Assembly (NCBI GenBank): GCA_028820695.1
Contig: JAPPIB010000004.1
Coordinates: 1-64,000, forward strand
DNA length: 64,000 bases
Direction: 5' to 3'
Origin: Acidiferrobacterales bacterium
GTDB lineage: Bacteria > Pseudomonadota > Gammaproteobacteria > Arenicellales > JAJDZL01
The notes beneath the pieces were generated by a model, which saw nothing but the letters and a program-made list of their open reading frames with translations, made no database searches and was not told the DNA's origin. The first letter of the stretch is position 1; every line of letters starts with the position of its first letter. The translations under genes and the position numbers were made by a program. Of the stretch, positions 34,839 through 44,228 are shown one piece after another.

Positions 34839-35911
34839 GACACATCGGCTCCTTCTATGACAGTGCGTAAGATATCTTTCTTGGTGATGACACCGACATC
34901 AATGTCCTGGTCCTCGACCACAATCGGTGCGTCGTTGTCGATGGACAACTCAATCAACTTGCTAAGGGTCTCGCTTTCGTTGATTCTCGGTGCGTCTGCA
35001 GGCAGGGGTTCATTGGCAGCCAGATACTGATCCAGCGGCTTCATCACAACATGGGCACGGACCACCTTGAGGCGGGAAATACCGGCCACAAAATCGGCTA
35101 CGTAATCGTCAGCGGGGCTCATCACAATATCCTCGGCCGTACCGATCTGCACGATCATGCCGTCACGCATGATCGCGATACGATTACCGATTCGGACCGC
35201 CTCATCCAGATCGTGTGTGATGAAAACCGTAGTCTTTTTCATCATCTCCGAAAGGCGGAGAAACTCATCTTGCAGCTGGCGCCGGATCAGCGGGTCCAGT
35301 GCACTGAACGGTTCATCCATCAACAGGACATCGGGGTTGGCGGCGAGGGCGCGGGCGAGACCGACACGCTGCTGCATGCCGCCGGACAGCTCGTGGGCGA
35401 ACTTGCTGCCCCATGCACCCAGTTCGACAATGTCCAGGATTGCGGCAGCATGCCGCATTCGCTCATTCTTGCTGACCCGTCGGATTTCCAACGGCATCGC
35501 AACATTATCGAGAACTGACCGATGCGGCAACAGCGCGAAATTCTGAAATACCATTCCGATATTACGATTGCGAAACTGTTGCAACTGCGTGTATTCCAAG
35601 GCCAGAACATCAGTGCCGTCAATGGTGATTTTTCCGGATGTGGGCTCCAGCAGGCGGTTGAAATGCCTGACCAGTGTCGACTTTCCACTGCCGGAAAGAC
35701 CCATGACACAGAAAATTTCGCCTCGATTGACGCGGAGACTGGCGTCCGCGACACCGACTACCGCATTGAATTCCGCAAGCACCTGCGCCTTGGTAAGACC
35801 GTCCTCCTGGACGGCCTTCATTGCCTCAGTGGCATTTGTCCCGAAAATTTTCCAGACATTCGAGACTTCAATGACCATATCGTCATTCATATCCAGGGAA
35901 GTGATCGTCAT
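34835..35911 (-). CDS. proV: Glycine betaine/proline-type ABC ATPase with CBS domain
   Basis: This 358-residue ATPase is of the ProV/OpuAA group. Walker A is LSGSGKST near residues 73-80, the signature is LSGGMQQR and Walker B ends VLLMDEP. A C-terminal CBS region (about 285-355, including IVVEDQDIDVGVITKKDI) probably senses ionic strength or nucleotides. The N-terminal extension before Walker A (residues 25-55, including EAMKAVQEDGLTK) is typical of this subgroup. The gene follows proX after a 90-base gap with a large hairpin and overlaps proW. Confidence 0.9.
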   Translation of the reverse strand: MTITSLDMNDDMVIEVSNVWKIFGTNATEAMKAVQEDGLTKAQVLAEFNAVVGVADASLRVNRGEIFCVMGLSGSGKSTLVRHFNRLLEPTSGKITIDGTDVLALEYTQLQQFRNRNIGMVFQNFALLPHRSVLDNVAMPLEIRRVSKNERMRHAAAILDIVELGAWGSKFAHELSGGMQQRVGLARALAANPDVLLMDEPFSALDPLIRRQLQDEFLRLSEMMKKTTVFITHDLDEAVRIGNRIAIMRDGMIVQIGTAEDIVMSPADDYVADFVAGISRLKVVRAHVVMKPLDQYLAANEPLPADAPRINESETLSKLIELSIDNDAPIVVEDQDIDVGVITKKDILRTVIEGADVS

Positions 35912-35940
35912 GACGCTGCGGGCTCTCGGTCAGTCTGTTG

Positions 35941-35999
35941 CCTGAAATGATGGCACCGGAGACTTTGCTCCGGCGCCATCATCATGCGTGAATTTCAGG
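35941..35999 (-). terminator. Intercistronic stem-loop between proX and proV
   Basis: The inner stem pairs 35949-35961 with 35968-35980 (13 bp, with one G-T wobble on the minus strand) around a 6-base loop. An outer perfect 8-bp stem pairs 35941-35948 (CCTGAAAT) with 35992-35999. It begins three bases after the proX stop. The T-run is weak, so partial termination or mRNA 3'-end protection is likely. That would make binding protein exceed the membrane parts. Confidence 0.65.
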
Positions 36000-36001
36000 A
36001 A

Positions 36002-36967
36002 TTAAAGTCCGAGCCAGGCGTCAATGCGATCAGGGTTGTTGGTAACCCATTCTCGTGCGACTTCACCGGCCTCCCGACCCTTTCCGGAAATTTCGAATGC
36101 GAAATTGCTGACGTCATCGGCTGTCAACGCGAATCGCTCAAAAAATTCGACGATCGCAGGCGATCGGTCCGCCAGGGAATTTGACCATGCGATCTGAACA
36201 TTTTTCAACGCGTCTTTCGTTGCGACCATTGAATTTTCATACCAATCCGCAGAATCGGATGGCTGAACCATGACGTATTTTTCCGGGTCGTAGGTCGGCT
36301 CGGACAGCATCTCCACGTCAAACATGTACCAGATTGCATGAGGCTTGTAGCAATAAAATGCATATCCTTCACCTTTGGCGATCGAGTCCTTGACACGTGC
36401 GGTCTTGACACTTTCTTCGGCGCGAATCGGCTCGATGAAATCCAGCAGACCGTAGTCACGGACCTTGACTTCGTTGACATTGGCTGACGCCCATCCTGGT
36501 GCGCCGATCCACATCTCACCGCGACCATTGCCATCACTGTCCATCGCTCCCGCAACATCCGGTCGACTGAGGTCTGCAATGTCCGTGATGCTGAACTTGG
36601 CACCGAAGTCCTTGGATACGCAAAAACCCTGGTTTCCCTCATACGGATTGCTTGACAATGTCACAGTGCCCGCACCGTCAACATATTTCTTGGTAAAACT
36701 TTCCTGGTTTGGAAGCCATACGTCAGGGTGTACGTCAATGTCGCCCTTACCCTGATCCATGGCCTGAAAGATTGTAGCGTTATTGCCCGGGACCAACTCA
36801 GCCTCGCCGCCGATTCGCATTTCAACGACAGATGCCAGAAGGTGTGCAATCGCTTGCGCACCAGTCCAGGATGGAACACCAATCTTGACCGATTCACTGG
36901 CCAGTACTGGTGTTGCAACCATGGTCATCACCGTTGCCAACACTATTGCTCGTAGTTTCCTAATCAT
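36002..36967 (-). CDS. proX: Glycine betaine/choline/proline-type substrate-binding protein
   Basis: This 321-residue OpuAC/ProX-family periplasmic protein has a Sec signal peptide at about 1-23 (ending VLASES). The mature part begins VKIGVPSWTGAQ, and a block of aromatic residues around HAIWYMFD may contribute to a quaternary-ammonium pocket. A strong AGGAGG ribosome site precedes the ATG. It is the first gene of proX-proV-proW. The presence of choline dehydrogenase-like and dimethylglycine dehydrogenase-like genes in the window fits a betaine-type ligand, but this is an inference. Confidence 0.88.
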   Translation of the reverse strand: MIRKLRAIVLATVMTMVATPVLASESVKIGVPSWTGAQAIAHLLASVVEMRIGGEAELVPGNNATIFQAMDQGKGDIDVHPDVWLPNQESFTKKYVDGAGTVTLSSNPYEGNQGFCVSKDFGAKFSITDIADLSRPDVAGAMDSDGNGRGEMWIGAPGWASANVNEVKVRDYGLLDFIEPIRAEESVKTARVKDSIAKGEGYAFYCYKPHAIWYMFDVEMLSEPTYDPEKYVMVQPSDSADWYENSMVATKDALKNVQIAWSNSLADRSPAIVEFFERFALTADDVSNFAFEISGKGREAGEVAREWVTNNPDRIDAWLGL

Positions 36968-37024
36968 AGTTTCCTCCTATGGATCTTATTTCCGGATATC
37001 TCCGGTATTAAAAAACTGACACAC

Positions 37025-37049
37025 ATGACTGACTGTCTCAGCCAGTCAT
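37025..37049. repeat. Inverted repeat upstream of proX
   Basis: An 11-bp arm pair (ATGACTGACTG and CAGCCAGTCAT, one mismatch) with a 3-base loop lies about 60 bases before the proX start. On the minus strand a short T-run follows about eight bases later. It could terminate the upstream coiled-coil gene or act as an operator for proX. A second small repeat, CCGGA-TATC-TCCGG, is at about 36992-37005. Confidence 0.5.
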
Positions 37050-37261
37050 TTCACCGTATTTTTGTGTAGTGTCCTGGATTGAGTCAAGACAGGACGTTTC
37101 TTTATTTTTACATCGATTATCGCAACTGCCTGCCGATTTTAACAAACTGCTATCGCAGGGGATGCGATTCTATTGAGGCCTGCAGCTCGCCTCACCGAGA
37201 TGTACACTGCCCCCAACACCGCATTGCATTTCTTTTTGGAAAAGCCGGCTGCCAATGTCTG

Positions 37262-38062
37262 TCAGTGAACCGTCGCTTGCGGACCGCTGCCGCCCGTCAG
37301 TTCCCTGAGATAGTGCGGATATGGCGCAGGCACAAACCTTCCATGGCCGTTCATGCCGTGAGTGTGTATAGGTTTGAATCCCTCAGGCGGCTGACACAGA
37401 CGAAAAGTGTCGGCACCGAACCTCAACAACTGCACGCCGGCTTGCCACACCTTTTCCTCATCGTCGCTATTGATTATGCCCACCGCTATGAAAGGATAAA
37501 TCGGGGTGAGGGCCAGCTCCGGAAACATCACCCGAACGTTGCCAATCTGACGAAACACCTGACTGAGCGCTTCGTCACTGAACTTGTGCTTGATCTCAAA
37601 CACAAAGGCCGCCTTATCTTGGTCGGATTTCGCCCACGCATCAATTTGCACCCGCACTCCGTTATAAGAGCCTGTTAAACCGCCCAAAAAGTCCGCCTTC
37701 AGCTGTTCTTTAACAATACGCTCAATTGACGGCATCGCCAGATGCTCGACAAACTCACCGCGTGTGTTGCCGAAGTTACCAAGCTGGATGCCGATCTCTC
37801 TCAACTTCGCGTCGGTCTTTTCAAGCTGTGCTTCAGTCTTCCGAATCTGTGCGTCAGTCTTCCGACTCTGTGCGTTGGTTTCCCGAATCTGTGCTTCGGT
37901 CTTTCGAATCTGCGCGTCAGTCTTTCGAAACTCTGCTTCAGTCTCTTTCCGACTCTCCGCAACCTCCCTGAGTATCTTGTAGATATCAGCAAAGCGATAC
38001 TCATTTATTTCCTGGGCCCTTTCGGCATCGTCGAACGACCTGATTTTATCAACTGGGGGCAT
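37262..38062 (-). CDS. Coiled-coil protein with DUF3782/PD-(D/E)XK-like C-terminus
   Basis: This is a 266-residue protein. Residues about 40-90 contain seven heptads of the type RKTDAQI/RKTEAQI, encoded by seven tandem 21-bp units at 37809-37955, which should form a coiled coil. The C-terminal part (about 100-240) resembles DUF3782 proteins of the PD-(D/E)XK nuclease superfamily: DAWAKSD, then VFEIKHKFS, with an E-x-K pair after an aspartate. Nuclease activity is unproven. AGGAG precedes the ATG. Such proteins often vary in heptad number between strains. The function is unknown. Confidence 0.75.
   Translation of the reverse strand: MPPVDKIRSFDDAERAQEINEYRFADIYKILREVAESRKETEAEFRKTDAQIRKTEAQIRETNAQSRKTDAQIRKTEAQLEKTDAKLREIGIQLGNFGNTRGEFVEHLAMPSIERIVKEQLKADFLGGLTGSYNGVRVQIDAWAKSDQDKAAFVFEIKHKFSDEALSQVFRQIGNVRVMFPELALTPIYPFIAVGIINSDDEEKVWQAGVQLLRFGADTFRLCQPPEGFKPIHTHGMNGHGRFVPAPYPHYLRELTGGSGPQATVH
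37809..37955. repeat. Seven tandem 21-bp units inside the coiled-coil gene
   Basis: Units begin at 37809 and recur every 21 bases. They alternate between GCGTCAGTC-type and GCTTCAGTC-type variants, so the underlying period may be 42 bases. Each unit encodes one heptad on the minus strand. Confidence 0.85.
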
Positions 38063-38339
38063 AATAAATTTGCTCCTGGATACTTGCTGTATCCGTATTC
38101 ATTTTCGTCATCCCGTTTGAGACTTTGATTGTATTACAGTGTGACTCGAGAGGCTGAGTCATTCGCATAACGTTTCGGGCGGTATAAGCACCTTTTTGAT
38201 CCGGCACACTTTATCTTGCGTATTGTCGGAGGATTTCTGCGGTGTTATCTTTTAAAACCGGATTGAATCGCGCCCAACGGTTCGGAACGCGAACAACAAG
38301 TCATGTCCTTTCATTTCTCCTGTGTTCCATGATTGGCTG
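38063..38339. other. Intergenic region, nothing recognised
   Basis: This 277-base gap lies between two minus-strand genes. AGGAG for the coiled-coil gene is at its edge. I see no terminator with a T-run, no repeat and no RNA gene. Confidence 0.4.
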
Positions 38340-39986
38340 CTACCGCTGACAGTTCATATAGTCCGGATTGTGCCAGACTTCGGTTTCGATAACCGGCAGC
38401 GGCTCAATCCCCACAATCGCGTCGCCGAGTTTTTCCGCAATCATGATAGTGGGACCGTTGGTGTTGCCGTTTGTCACCCGCGGCATGATCGACGCATCGA
38501 CTACCCGTAAACCTTGCAGACCATGCACTCGGCCCTGGCCGTCCACAACCGCGCCCCCGTCCGTGCCCATCCGGGCAGTGCCCGACAGATGCCACTGGGT
38601 GTTGCAATGCGAACTGATCACAGCGTCAAGCTCGCTCTGGCTTTCCGCTCTCGAACCCGGGAAAATCTCCTCCCCGCATAGCTCGTTGAAAGCAGGCTGC
38701 CGAATCAGTTCGCGCACCAGACGAATACCCTTGCGCAGCACTTCGCGATCGCGAGAATCATTCATATAGTTGGCCGCAATGCGCGGAGAATCAGCAGGGT
38801 CGGCACTGCGCAATTCGATTCTGCCGCGGCTGAACGCCCGCATCAGACCAACATGGATCTGGAACGCATGGCTCGGGAGGACGTTCCATGTCTGGTTATC
38901 CACTGCGACCGGTGTGATGGTAAGCTGGAGATCAGGATAGTCCACCCCGCAATCGGAGCGGATACACGCGACCGCCTCAAACTGGTTGGACGCACAGGTA
39001 CCACGCCGCGTGACAAGCCAGCGAATTCCAGCGGCGATTCGCCCGACAGGTCTGGTCTTCGGCCACAGGGTGACCGGCTTCAGACACTCGTATTGCATCA
39101 CAAAATCAGGATGATCGTTCAGGTTCTGACCAACGCCCGGAAGGTGGTGCAAAACCTCGATACCAAGTTCCTGCAAGTGATCGGCCGGCCCGACTCCCGA
39201 AACCATCAGAATCTGCGGCGTGCCGACCGCACCGGCGCAGAGTATCACCTCCCTTCGCGCGCGCACAGTGGCAGATCGACCGCCTTGGTGATACGTCACC
39301 CCGTCTGCACGGCCGTCATCAATAACAATCTTCTGTACGTGTGCATTGGTCTGAATCTCCAGATTGGTCCGAGGCCTTGCCCGATCGAGATAGGCGCGCA
39401 CCACGCTCCAGCGTTCGCCGCGATAAATCGAGGAGTCCAGCAAACCAAATCCCTCCTGAACGTAGCCATTGATGTCATCCGTCCCGGGATAACCCGCTTG
39501 CTCACCTGACTTCAGAAACGCGTGAACCAGTGGGTTGTCGGGAGCCGAACGCTGGACGTGTAACGGTCCACTGCCTCCTCTGAAATCATCCTCGCCGTGT
39601 GAGTAGTTCTCCATCCGCTTGAAGTACGGCAGCACGTGTGCATACCCCCAGCCCTCGCAGCCGCTTTTCTGCCAGCCATCATAATCCCTTGCGTGGCCGC
39701 GAATGAATATCATGCCGTTGATTGACGACGATCCGCCCAGTGTCTTGCCCCGGTCATGCTGTAGCCGCCGGCCGTTCAACTCGGGCTCCGGCTCGCCCTG
39801 AAAGGCCCAGTTGTGCTTTGTACTGTTGAGATGGGCAAGCACCGCCGCCGGCATTCTCAGCGACAGCGTCTCGTTGTCGCCACCTGCCTCCAGCAACAAT
39901 ACGCTGGATTGACCATCGCGGCTCAGCCGTTCTGCCAATACACTCCCGGCTGATCCTGCACCGACGATAATATAGTCAAACTTCAC
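38340..39986 (-). CDS. GMC-family FAD oxidoreductase, choline dehydrogenase-like
   Basis: This 548-residue flavoprotein is of the glucose-methanol-choline family. The FAD motif [14 protein letters not shown] is at 8-21, the GMC signature with GGSSSINGM is near 85-93, and the catalytic histidine is in [10 protein letters not shown] near 485. A conserved Asn follows in [10 protein letters not shown]. BetA-type choline dehydrogenases and several alcohol dehydrogenases belong here, so the alcohol substrate is not certain. No betB or betI is adjacent. The start is GTG without a clear ribosome site. The nearby proXVW transporter makes a choline-like substrate plausible. Confidence 0.85.
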   Translation of the reverse strand: MKFDYIIVGAGSAGSVLAERLSRDGQSSVLLLEAGGDNETLSLRMPAAVLAHLNSTKHNWAFQGEPEPELNGRRLQHDRGKTLGGSSSINGMIFIRGHARDYDGWQKSGCEGWGYAHVLPYFKRMENYSHGEDDFRGGSGPLHVQRSAPDNPLVHAFLKSGEQAGYPGTDDINGYVQEGFGLLDSSIYRGERWSVVRAYLDRARPRTNLEIQTNAHVQKIVIDDGRADGVTYHQGGRSATVRARREVILCAGAVGTPQILMVSGVGPADHLQELGIEVLHHLPGVGQNLNDHPDFVMQYECLKPVTLWPKTRPVGRIAAGIRWLVTRRGTCASNQFEAVACIRSDCGVDYPDLQLTITPVAVDNQTWNVLPSHAFQIHVGLMRAFSRGRIELRSADPADSPRIAANYMNDSRDREVLRKGIRLVRELIRQPAFNELCGEEIFPGSRAESQSELDAVISSHCNTQWHLSGTARMGTDGGAVVDGQGRVHGLQGLRVVDASIMPRVTNGNTNGPTIMIAEKLGDAIVGIEPLPVIETEVWHNPDYMNCQR

Positions 39987-40149
39987 TTCGGACAGGTCAT
40001 GCCAGCGGGTGATCTCACCGGCAATAACTCCCTTAAGGCATTGATTTCAGGCATATTCATATGACATCTGACGTTTCGCTGCTCACCGCATCGGCGCAAG
40101 GCCCGCCCCCGGCTGGTCTGTCAGATTCCGACCAATACCGCAGCCGACG

Positions 40150-40788
40150 TCAATACTGCGGATTTTCGATCCACGGTTGGTAAACCATCTGCACGCTGGG
40201 TCGCTGCACAACGAGGTCCGCAATTCGCTTGACGTTGGCGAACTCATCAACAGTCGGATGATCCAACGCCGCTCTTAACCACGTAGTCAGCATGAACAGA
40301 TAAATGTCAGCCGCACTGAATCGGTCACCCAGCACCCATTGGTTGTCGCCGATCTGATCGTCGATCACCTGCCAGGTTTCCCTCAAGCGCCGGACACCGC
40401 GCCTTTGCGCACTTGGCTCATCGGCTGGCGTGTCGACAAAACGGTCTGGGTAATATGTCAGTTGAAACGCATTCTGAACAGAATTGGAAAAATACACCAG
40501 CGTCTGCAAGAATAGCCCGCGAGTCGGATCATCAACAGTCGGCGCAAGCTGTGCTTCGGGATGGCTATCGCATAAATGGACAGTAATCGCAGCGCATTCG
40601 TACATTGCACCACCCTCCCATAACAGTACCGGCACCCAGCCGTTGGGATTGACGGCCAATTGCTCAGGAGGACGGGGTTGGTCCATGTCAACCACCGCCT
40701 CGATCAATTCATAGGTCACACCGATTTCCTCCAGCATGACTCTCACACCCATGGATGCCGTTTTATTTGCGTAATACAGTCTGTACAT
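40150..40788 (-). CDS. Glutathione S-transferase family protein
   Basis: This 212-residue GST has an N-terminal thioredoxin-like domain (about 1-78) and an all-helical C-terminal domain. The glutathione-binding region includes NPNGWVPVLLWEGG (cis-Pro) and the ECAAITVHL segment with a conserved acid. The substrate is unknown. On the same strand it lies 60 bases downstream of a truncated CitE-like lyase remnant, and the two may once have been one operon. Confidence 0.85.
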   Translation of the reverse strand: MYRLYYANKTASMGVRVMLEEIGVTYELIEAVVDMDQPRPPEQLAVNPNGWVPVLLWEGGAMYECAAITVHLCDSHPEAQLAPTVDDPTRGLFLQTLVYFSNSVQNAFQLTYYPDRFVDTPADEPSAQRRGVRRLRETWQVIDDQIGDNQWVLGDRFSAADIYLFMLTTWLRAALDHPTVDEFANVKRIADLVVQRPSVQMVYQPWIENPQY

Positions 40789-40847
40789 CTTGGTAATTTC
40801 CTATAGGTAAACGGGATGCAGTGCAAGCGATCCGAACCGAGCCGTCC

Positions 40848-41081
40848 TCATTGTGCAACACACAATCCCTCGCCCGCAATTCGATCGACAATTGAAACAA
40901 TACGGTACTTCTCGCATCCAACCGGCTTTTCGATCAGTTTGCCGTCAATTGCAGCAAGGTCGGTATCTGCCGACTCGAACTCAGCAATCACCTGATATGC
41001 CCGGGTAATCTGATCCTCAGATGGTCTGAAAATCCTGCTCAATGGCACAATCTGCCCCGGATGAATCGAGCCCTTTCCCCA
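40848..41081 (-). pseudogene. C-terminal remnant of a CitE/malyl-CoA lyase-like gene
   Basis: The frame ending at 40848 encodes WGKGSIHPGQIVPLSRIF at its upstream end, followed by a helical tail. This matches the C-terminus of HpcH/HpaI-fold citrate lyase beta or malyl-CoA lyase-like proteins (the GK-x-x-IHP-x-Q block, then the PS-x-xxI helix and a DGK-x-I block). Upstream, the frame meets an 8-base T-run and then stops within about 50 bases without any of the family's N-terminal 200 residues. The gene has lost about three quarters of its length. Translation of the rest from the GTG at 41048 would give 66 residues, probably without function. Confidence 0.75.
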
Positions 41082-41523
41082 AAAAAAACTTGTTATTCGA
41101 ATAGGTCTTGTTACGTTGGTCAGTCAATTTTACCCATTAGGATTTTTGCGTTGAGGTTAATTTCCCGTTGCGACCAGGCACGCATCATCTTGCATCGGTC
41201 GCCATGGATATCGAAATGGAACGAGACAGTCTGAGTCGGGACAGGCTCATTCAGATCGGACCTGATCAACCAACCGTCTCATCCTACACGGACTGAACTG
41301 CAAAGCAGAAATTTCCCGACTTCCATTTGATAGGGCAATGCACTCAATCAACTATTGATTGCGATGCGCGTGAAGCCGAAGTCCATTCGTAAATCAGAGC
41401 AGCAGAATTTTTCACAAAACAGAACAATTTTTCTGAAATCCCAGCTGTCATTTCTAATACATTATCCCCAACCAGATCATACCGTCTTTGACGGGTCCTC
41501 TTTAACCCACTTTTTTGCAGCTT
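41082..41523. other. Intergenic region, possibly decayed coding DNA
   Basis: There is no intact gene in 440 bases. A plus-strand frame at about 41141-41296 encodes a protein-like tail (SLSRDRLIQIGPDQP) without a start, which may be another gene remnant. The last 120 bases before the dehydrogenase are AT-rich and probably carry its promoter. Confidence 0.35.
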
Positions 41524-42639
41524 ATGGGTTCATCAACGAAAGAACTGTCTTCCAAACTTGACTACGACGGAAAAAGGGTCAGCGTGCCGGCCGGCCATGC
41601 AATCACCCTGATCACAGAAATATTTCACAATATCGGCTGTGATGTGAACGCCGCATCCACTGTTGCACAGCATCTTGTCGATACCAGTCTGTGTGGTATG
41701 GAAAGTCACGGTGTGATGCGCACACTGCAATACGCGGAGCAGATGCAGACCGGCTATCTGAACCCGCATGCACAACCGTGGCTGGATACTTCCGACCCCG
41801 CCAACGAATTCGTTGACGGTGATGGTGGAATCGGGATTCCGGCAATGCAATTGGCCTACGAACGCGTGATCATTCGCGCAAGGGAATTGGGAATCTCATC
41901 GATTTCAGTACTGAATACCGGTCATTCCGGCCGGCTCGGCGCGTTTGCGGAGCAGGCGGCGGAAAAGGGGTTTTTCACCATATGCATTGGTGGCGGAAAC
42001 CGCAAGAGCTGGAGGCAGGTCGCACCACATGGCGGGGCGCGGGCCATGTTGCCGACAAATCCCTGGTGTATCGGACTGCCCGGCGGGGAGCTCGGACCTG
42101 TGGTTGTTGACTTCGCCACTTCCAAGATCGCAGGCGGCTGGGTCTATGCCGCACGTTCAGCTGGCGCGCGTCTGCCCGAAGACTGTCTGATTGATCGCGA
42201 CGGGAACCCGACCCAGGACCCGGAGGACTACTTCAACGGCGGTGCAATACTGCCGGCAGGCGGGCATAAGGGGTACAGCCTGGCGTTGATCGGTGAATTG
42301 ATTGCCGAGGCCCTGCTCGGACCCATCAAGACAGAGAGTAACTGGCTGGTGATTGCGTTCGACACAACGAAACTGCGAGCAGGCACGCAGTTTGAGTCAG
42401 CCGCGGAAGAAGTGCTGGAGGAGTTGCGCAACTGTCCACCCGCGCCCGGCTTTGAGAGAGTGGAAATTCCAGGTGAGCGGGAGCGTAATCACAGTCAGGC
42501 GAGCAATGGGCGGGTCGCAGTTCCCGAGCGCACATGGCGACAGATCTGTGATCTGCATGACAGACTCGCTCAGGCGCACAGTTCGCCGGTATGGGTTTCG
42601 CCATCATGCGCAGGCGGGTATTACCCTGAAATAATGTAA
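41524..42639 (+). CDS. Malate/L-lactate dehydrogenase (Ldh_2)-family oxidoreductase
   Basis: This 371-residue NAD(P)-dependent enzyme is of the Ldh_2/YlbC family, which includes malate, ureidoglycolate, sulfolactate and delta-1-pyrroline/piperideine-2-carboxylate reductases. Family blocks are ESHGVMR at about 60, NTGHSGRLG near 132, VVDFATSKIAGG near 198 and GGHKGYSL near 245, the last part of the cofactor and substrate site. The substrate cannot be assigned. The ATG at 41524 is chosen over a TTG three codons upstream. The C-terminus (HSSPVWVSP onwards) looks longer and less conserved than usual. Confidence 0.8.
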   Translation: MGSSTKELSSKLDYDGKRVSVPAGHAITLITEIFHNIGCDVNAASTVAQHLVDTSLCGMESHGVMRTLQYAEQMQTGYLNPHAQPWLDTSDPANEFVDGDGGIGIPAMQLAYERVIIRARELGISSISVLNTGHSGRLGAFAEQAAEKGFFTICIGGGNRKSWRQVAPHGGARAMLPTNPWCIGLPGGELGPVVVDFATSKIAGGWVYAARSAGARLPEDCLIDRDGNPTQDPEDYFNGGAILPAGGHKGYSLALIGELIAEALLGPIKTESNWLVIAFDTTKLRAGTQFESAAEEVLEELRNCPPAPGFERVEIPGERERNHSQASNGRVAVPERTWRQICDLHDRLAQAHSSPVWVSPSCAGGYYPEIM

Positions 42640-43045
42640 GTCCACTATTCTTCCCATAGATATAATACCCACCTTATTCGGCACATGGACAATCTGGCCG
42701 GTAAGGGTCAAGGTTTCCTATTGCATTCCGTTGGCAACCAAGTCTTGGAGACACGCGTGGTCGATCCTGATGTGTTGGAGCTGTTCGGGACCGAGTTCAA
42801 TCAACCGCAAACCGACGTGCAAGTCATGCAGTGAAACGAGTTGTCTGGCGATCGTGTCCAGGGCATAGATACGTCATTCGCGTTTAGGTCTTGAACGCAA
42901 CCTTCGCGTTTCCTTGGGACAGGTTCCTGTTCTCTCGAAGTTTCCGGTCAGCGGTTTGAAGCAGCATCGTTACCAACTTTTGATAAATGTGATTGTGAAT
43001 GTTATATAAAGCAGTGCAAGTCAAAGCCCATAAGGGAGACAGTTG
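42640..43045. other. Intergenic region before the cox cluster
   Basis: This 405-base gap has TATAAT at 42661-42666 without a fitting -35. A plus-strand 49-codon frame is at 42686-42835. On the minus strand a stop-free stretch covers the same bases and encodes a plausible helical sequence ending QDLVANGMQ. Both are unrecognised. GGGAG at 43033-43037 is the ribosome site of coxB. Confidence 0.4.
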
Positions 43046-44173
43046 ATGTCAAGAGTATTTTTCAGACTACGAAACCTCGTTCGGCTCGCAGCGGGCGCAC
43101 TCGCGTTCCTGCCATATCGTGCTTTTGCGGAATGGGGGCTCAATCTCCCGCCGCCGTCCACACCGATCGCCGACCGTATCCTGGATCTGCACAACGCCAT
43201 CATGTTGGTCTGCCTGGTCATCTTCATCGTTGTATTCGGCGTCATGTTCTATTCGCTGTATGCACATCGAAAAAGCCGCGGGCACGCAGCGCATCAGTTC
43301 AGTCACAACTCCAAACTGGAAGTGGTCTGGACAGTCATCCCGTTTCTCATTCTTGTCGGCATGGCCATTCCGTCAACTGCGACGCTGCTCTTCATGGAAG
43401 ATACGACCGAATCCGATCTGACAGTCAAGATTACCGGCTACCAATGGAAATGGGAATACGAGTACATTGACCACGACATCAACTTCTTCAGCAACCTGTC
43501 CACACCGCGCGCACAGATTGAGAACCGCGAACCCAAAGGGGAGCACTACCTGCTTGAGGTCGACAATCCTGTCGTGCTGCCGGCCAACCGGAAAATTCGT
43601 TTTCTACTCACATCCAACGATGTCATCCATGCGTGGTGGATTCCGAAATTTGGCGTCAAGAAGGACGCCATCCCGGGTTATATCAACGAATTCTGGGCGA
43701 CTGTCGACGAACCCGGTGACTATCGCGGACAGTGTGCGGAACTGTGCGGCAAGGATCATGGCTTCATGCCGATCGTCGCCAACGTGATGGCCGCTGAGGA
43801 TTTCGACAGCTGGATCGCTGACCAGCAGACCATGAAGGTCGCTTCGATGGCAGAAGCTGACCGGGTCTGGAGCATGGAAGAGCTGATGGCGCATGGTGAG
43901 GAAGTCTATTTTCAGTGTATCGCCTGTCACGGAGATCAGGGACAGGGAGTGCCGCCGACGTTTCCCCCGCTTACCGGCAATGCTGTCACCATCGGCCCCA
44001 TTGCGGAACATATCAACGTTGTAATGAACGGACGGCCGAATACCACGATGGTCGCATTCAGGGACCAGCTCAGCGACGAGGATATCGCCGCAGTCATCAC
44101 CTACGAACGAAATGCGTTGGGCAACAGTGTCGGCGACCTGGTCCAGCCATCCGAAATCAAGGCCTTGCGCTAG
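43046..44173 (+). CDS. coxB: Cytochrome c oxidase subunit II with fused cytochrome c domain
   Basis: This 375-residue subunit II has an N-terminal signal/transmembrane part (about 10-30), two membrane helices, a cupredoxin domain with the CuA motif CAELCGKDHGFM near 230-241, and a C-terminal haem c domain with CIACH near 292-296. It takes electrons from cytochrome c and passes them through CuA to subunit I. The fused haem domain marks the caa3-like architecture seen in some proteobacteria. The ATG at 43046 has GGGAG upstream; a TTG one codon before is less likely. It is the first gene of the oxidase cluster. Confidence 0.92.
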   Translation: MSRVFFRLRNLVRLAAGALAFLPYRAFAEWGLNLPPPSTPIADRILDLHNAIMLVCLVIFIVVFGVMFYSLYAHRKSRGHAAHQFSHNSKLEVVWTVIPFLILVGMAIPSTATLLFMEDTTESDLTVKITGYQWKWEYEYIDHDINFFSNLSTPRAQIENREPKGEHYLLEVDNPVVLPANRKIRFLLTSNDVIHAWWIPKFGVKKDAIPGYINEFWATVDEPGDYRGQCAELCGKDHGFMPIVANVMAAEDFDSWIADQQTMKVASMAEADRVWSMEELMAHGEEVYFQCIACHGDQGQGVPPTFPPLTGNAVTIGPIAEHINVVMNGRPNTTMVAFRDQLSDEDIAAVITYERNALGNSVGDLVQPSEIKALR

Positions 44174-44228
44174 ATCAACGAATCAATGAACAGACTATTG
44201 TCTTTAGGAATTTTCAGGTAATCAAACC

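Noticed and set aside
37809-37955. Regular 21-bp repeats that could be taken for a CRISPR array
   Set aside because: There are no spacers; units are contiguous, in frame and encode heptads of a coiled coil.
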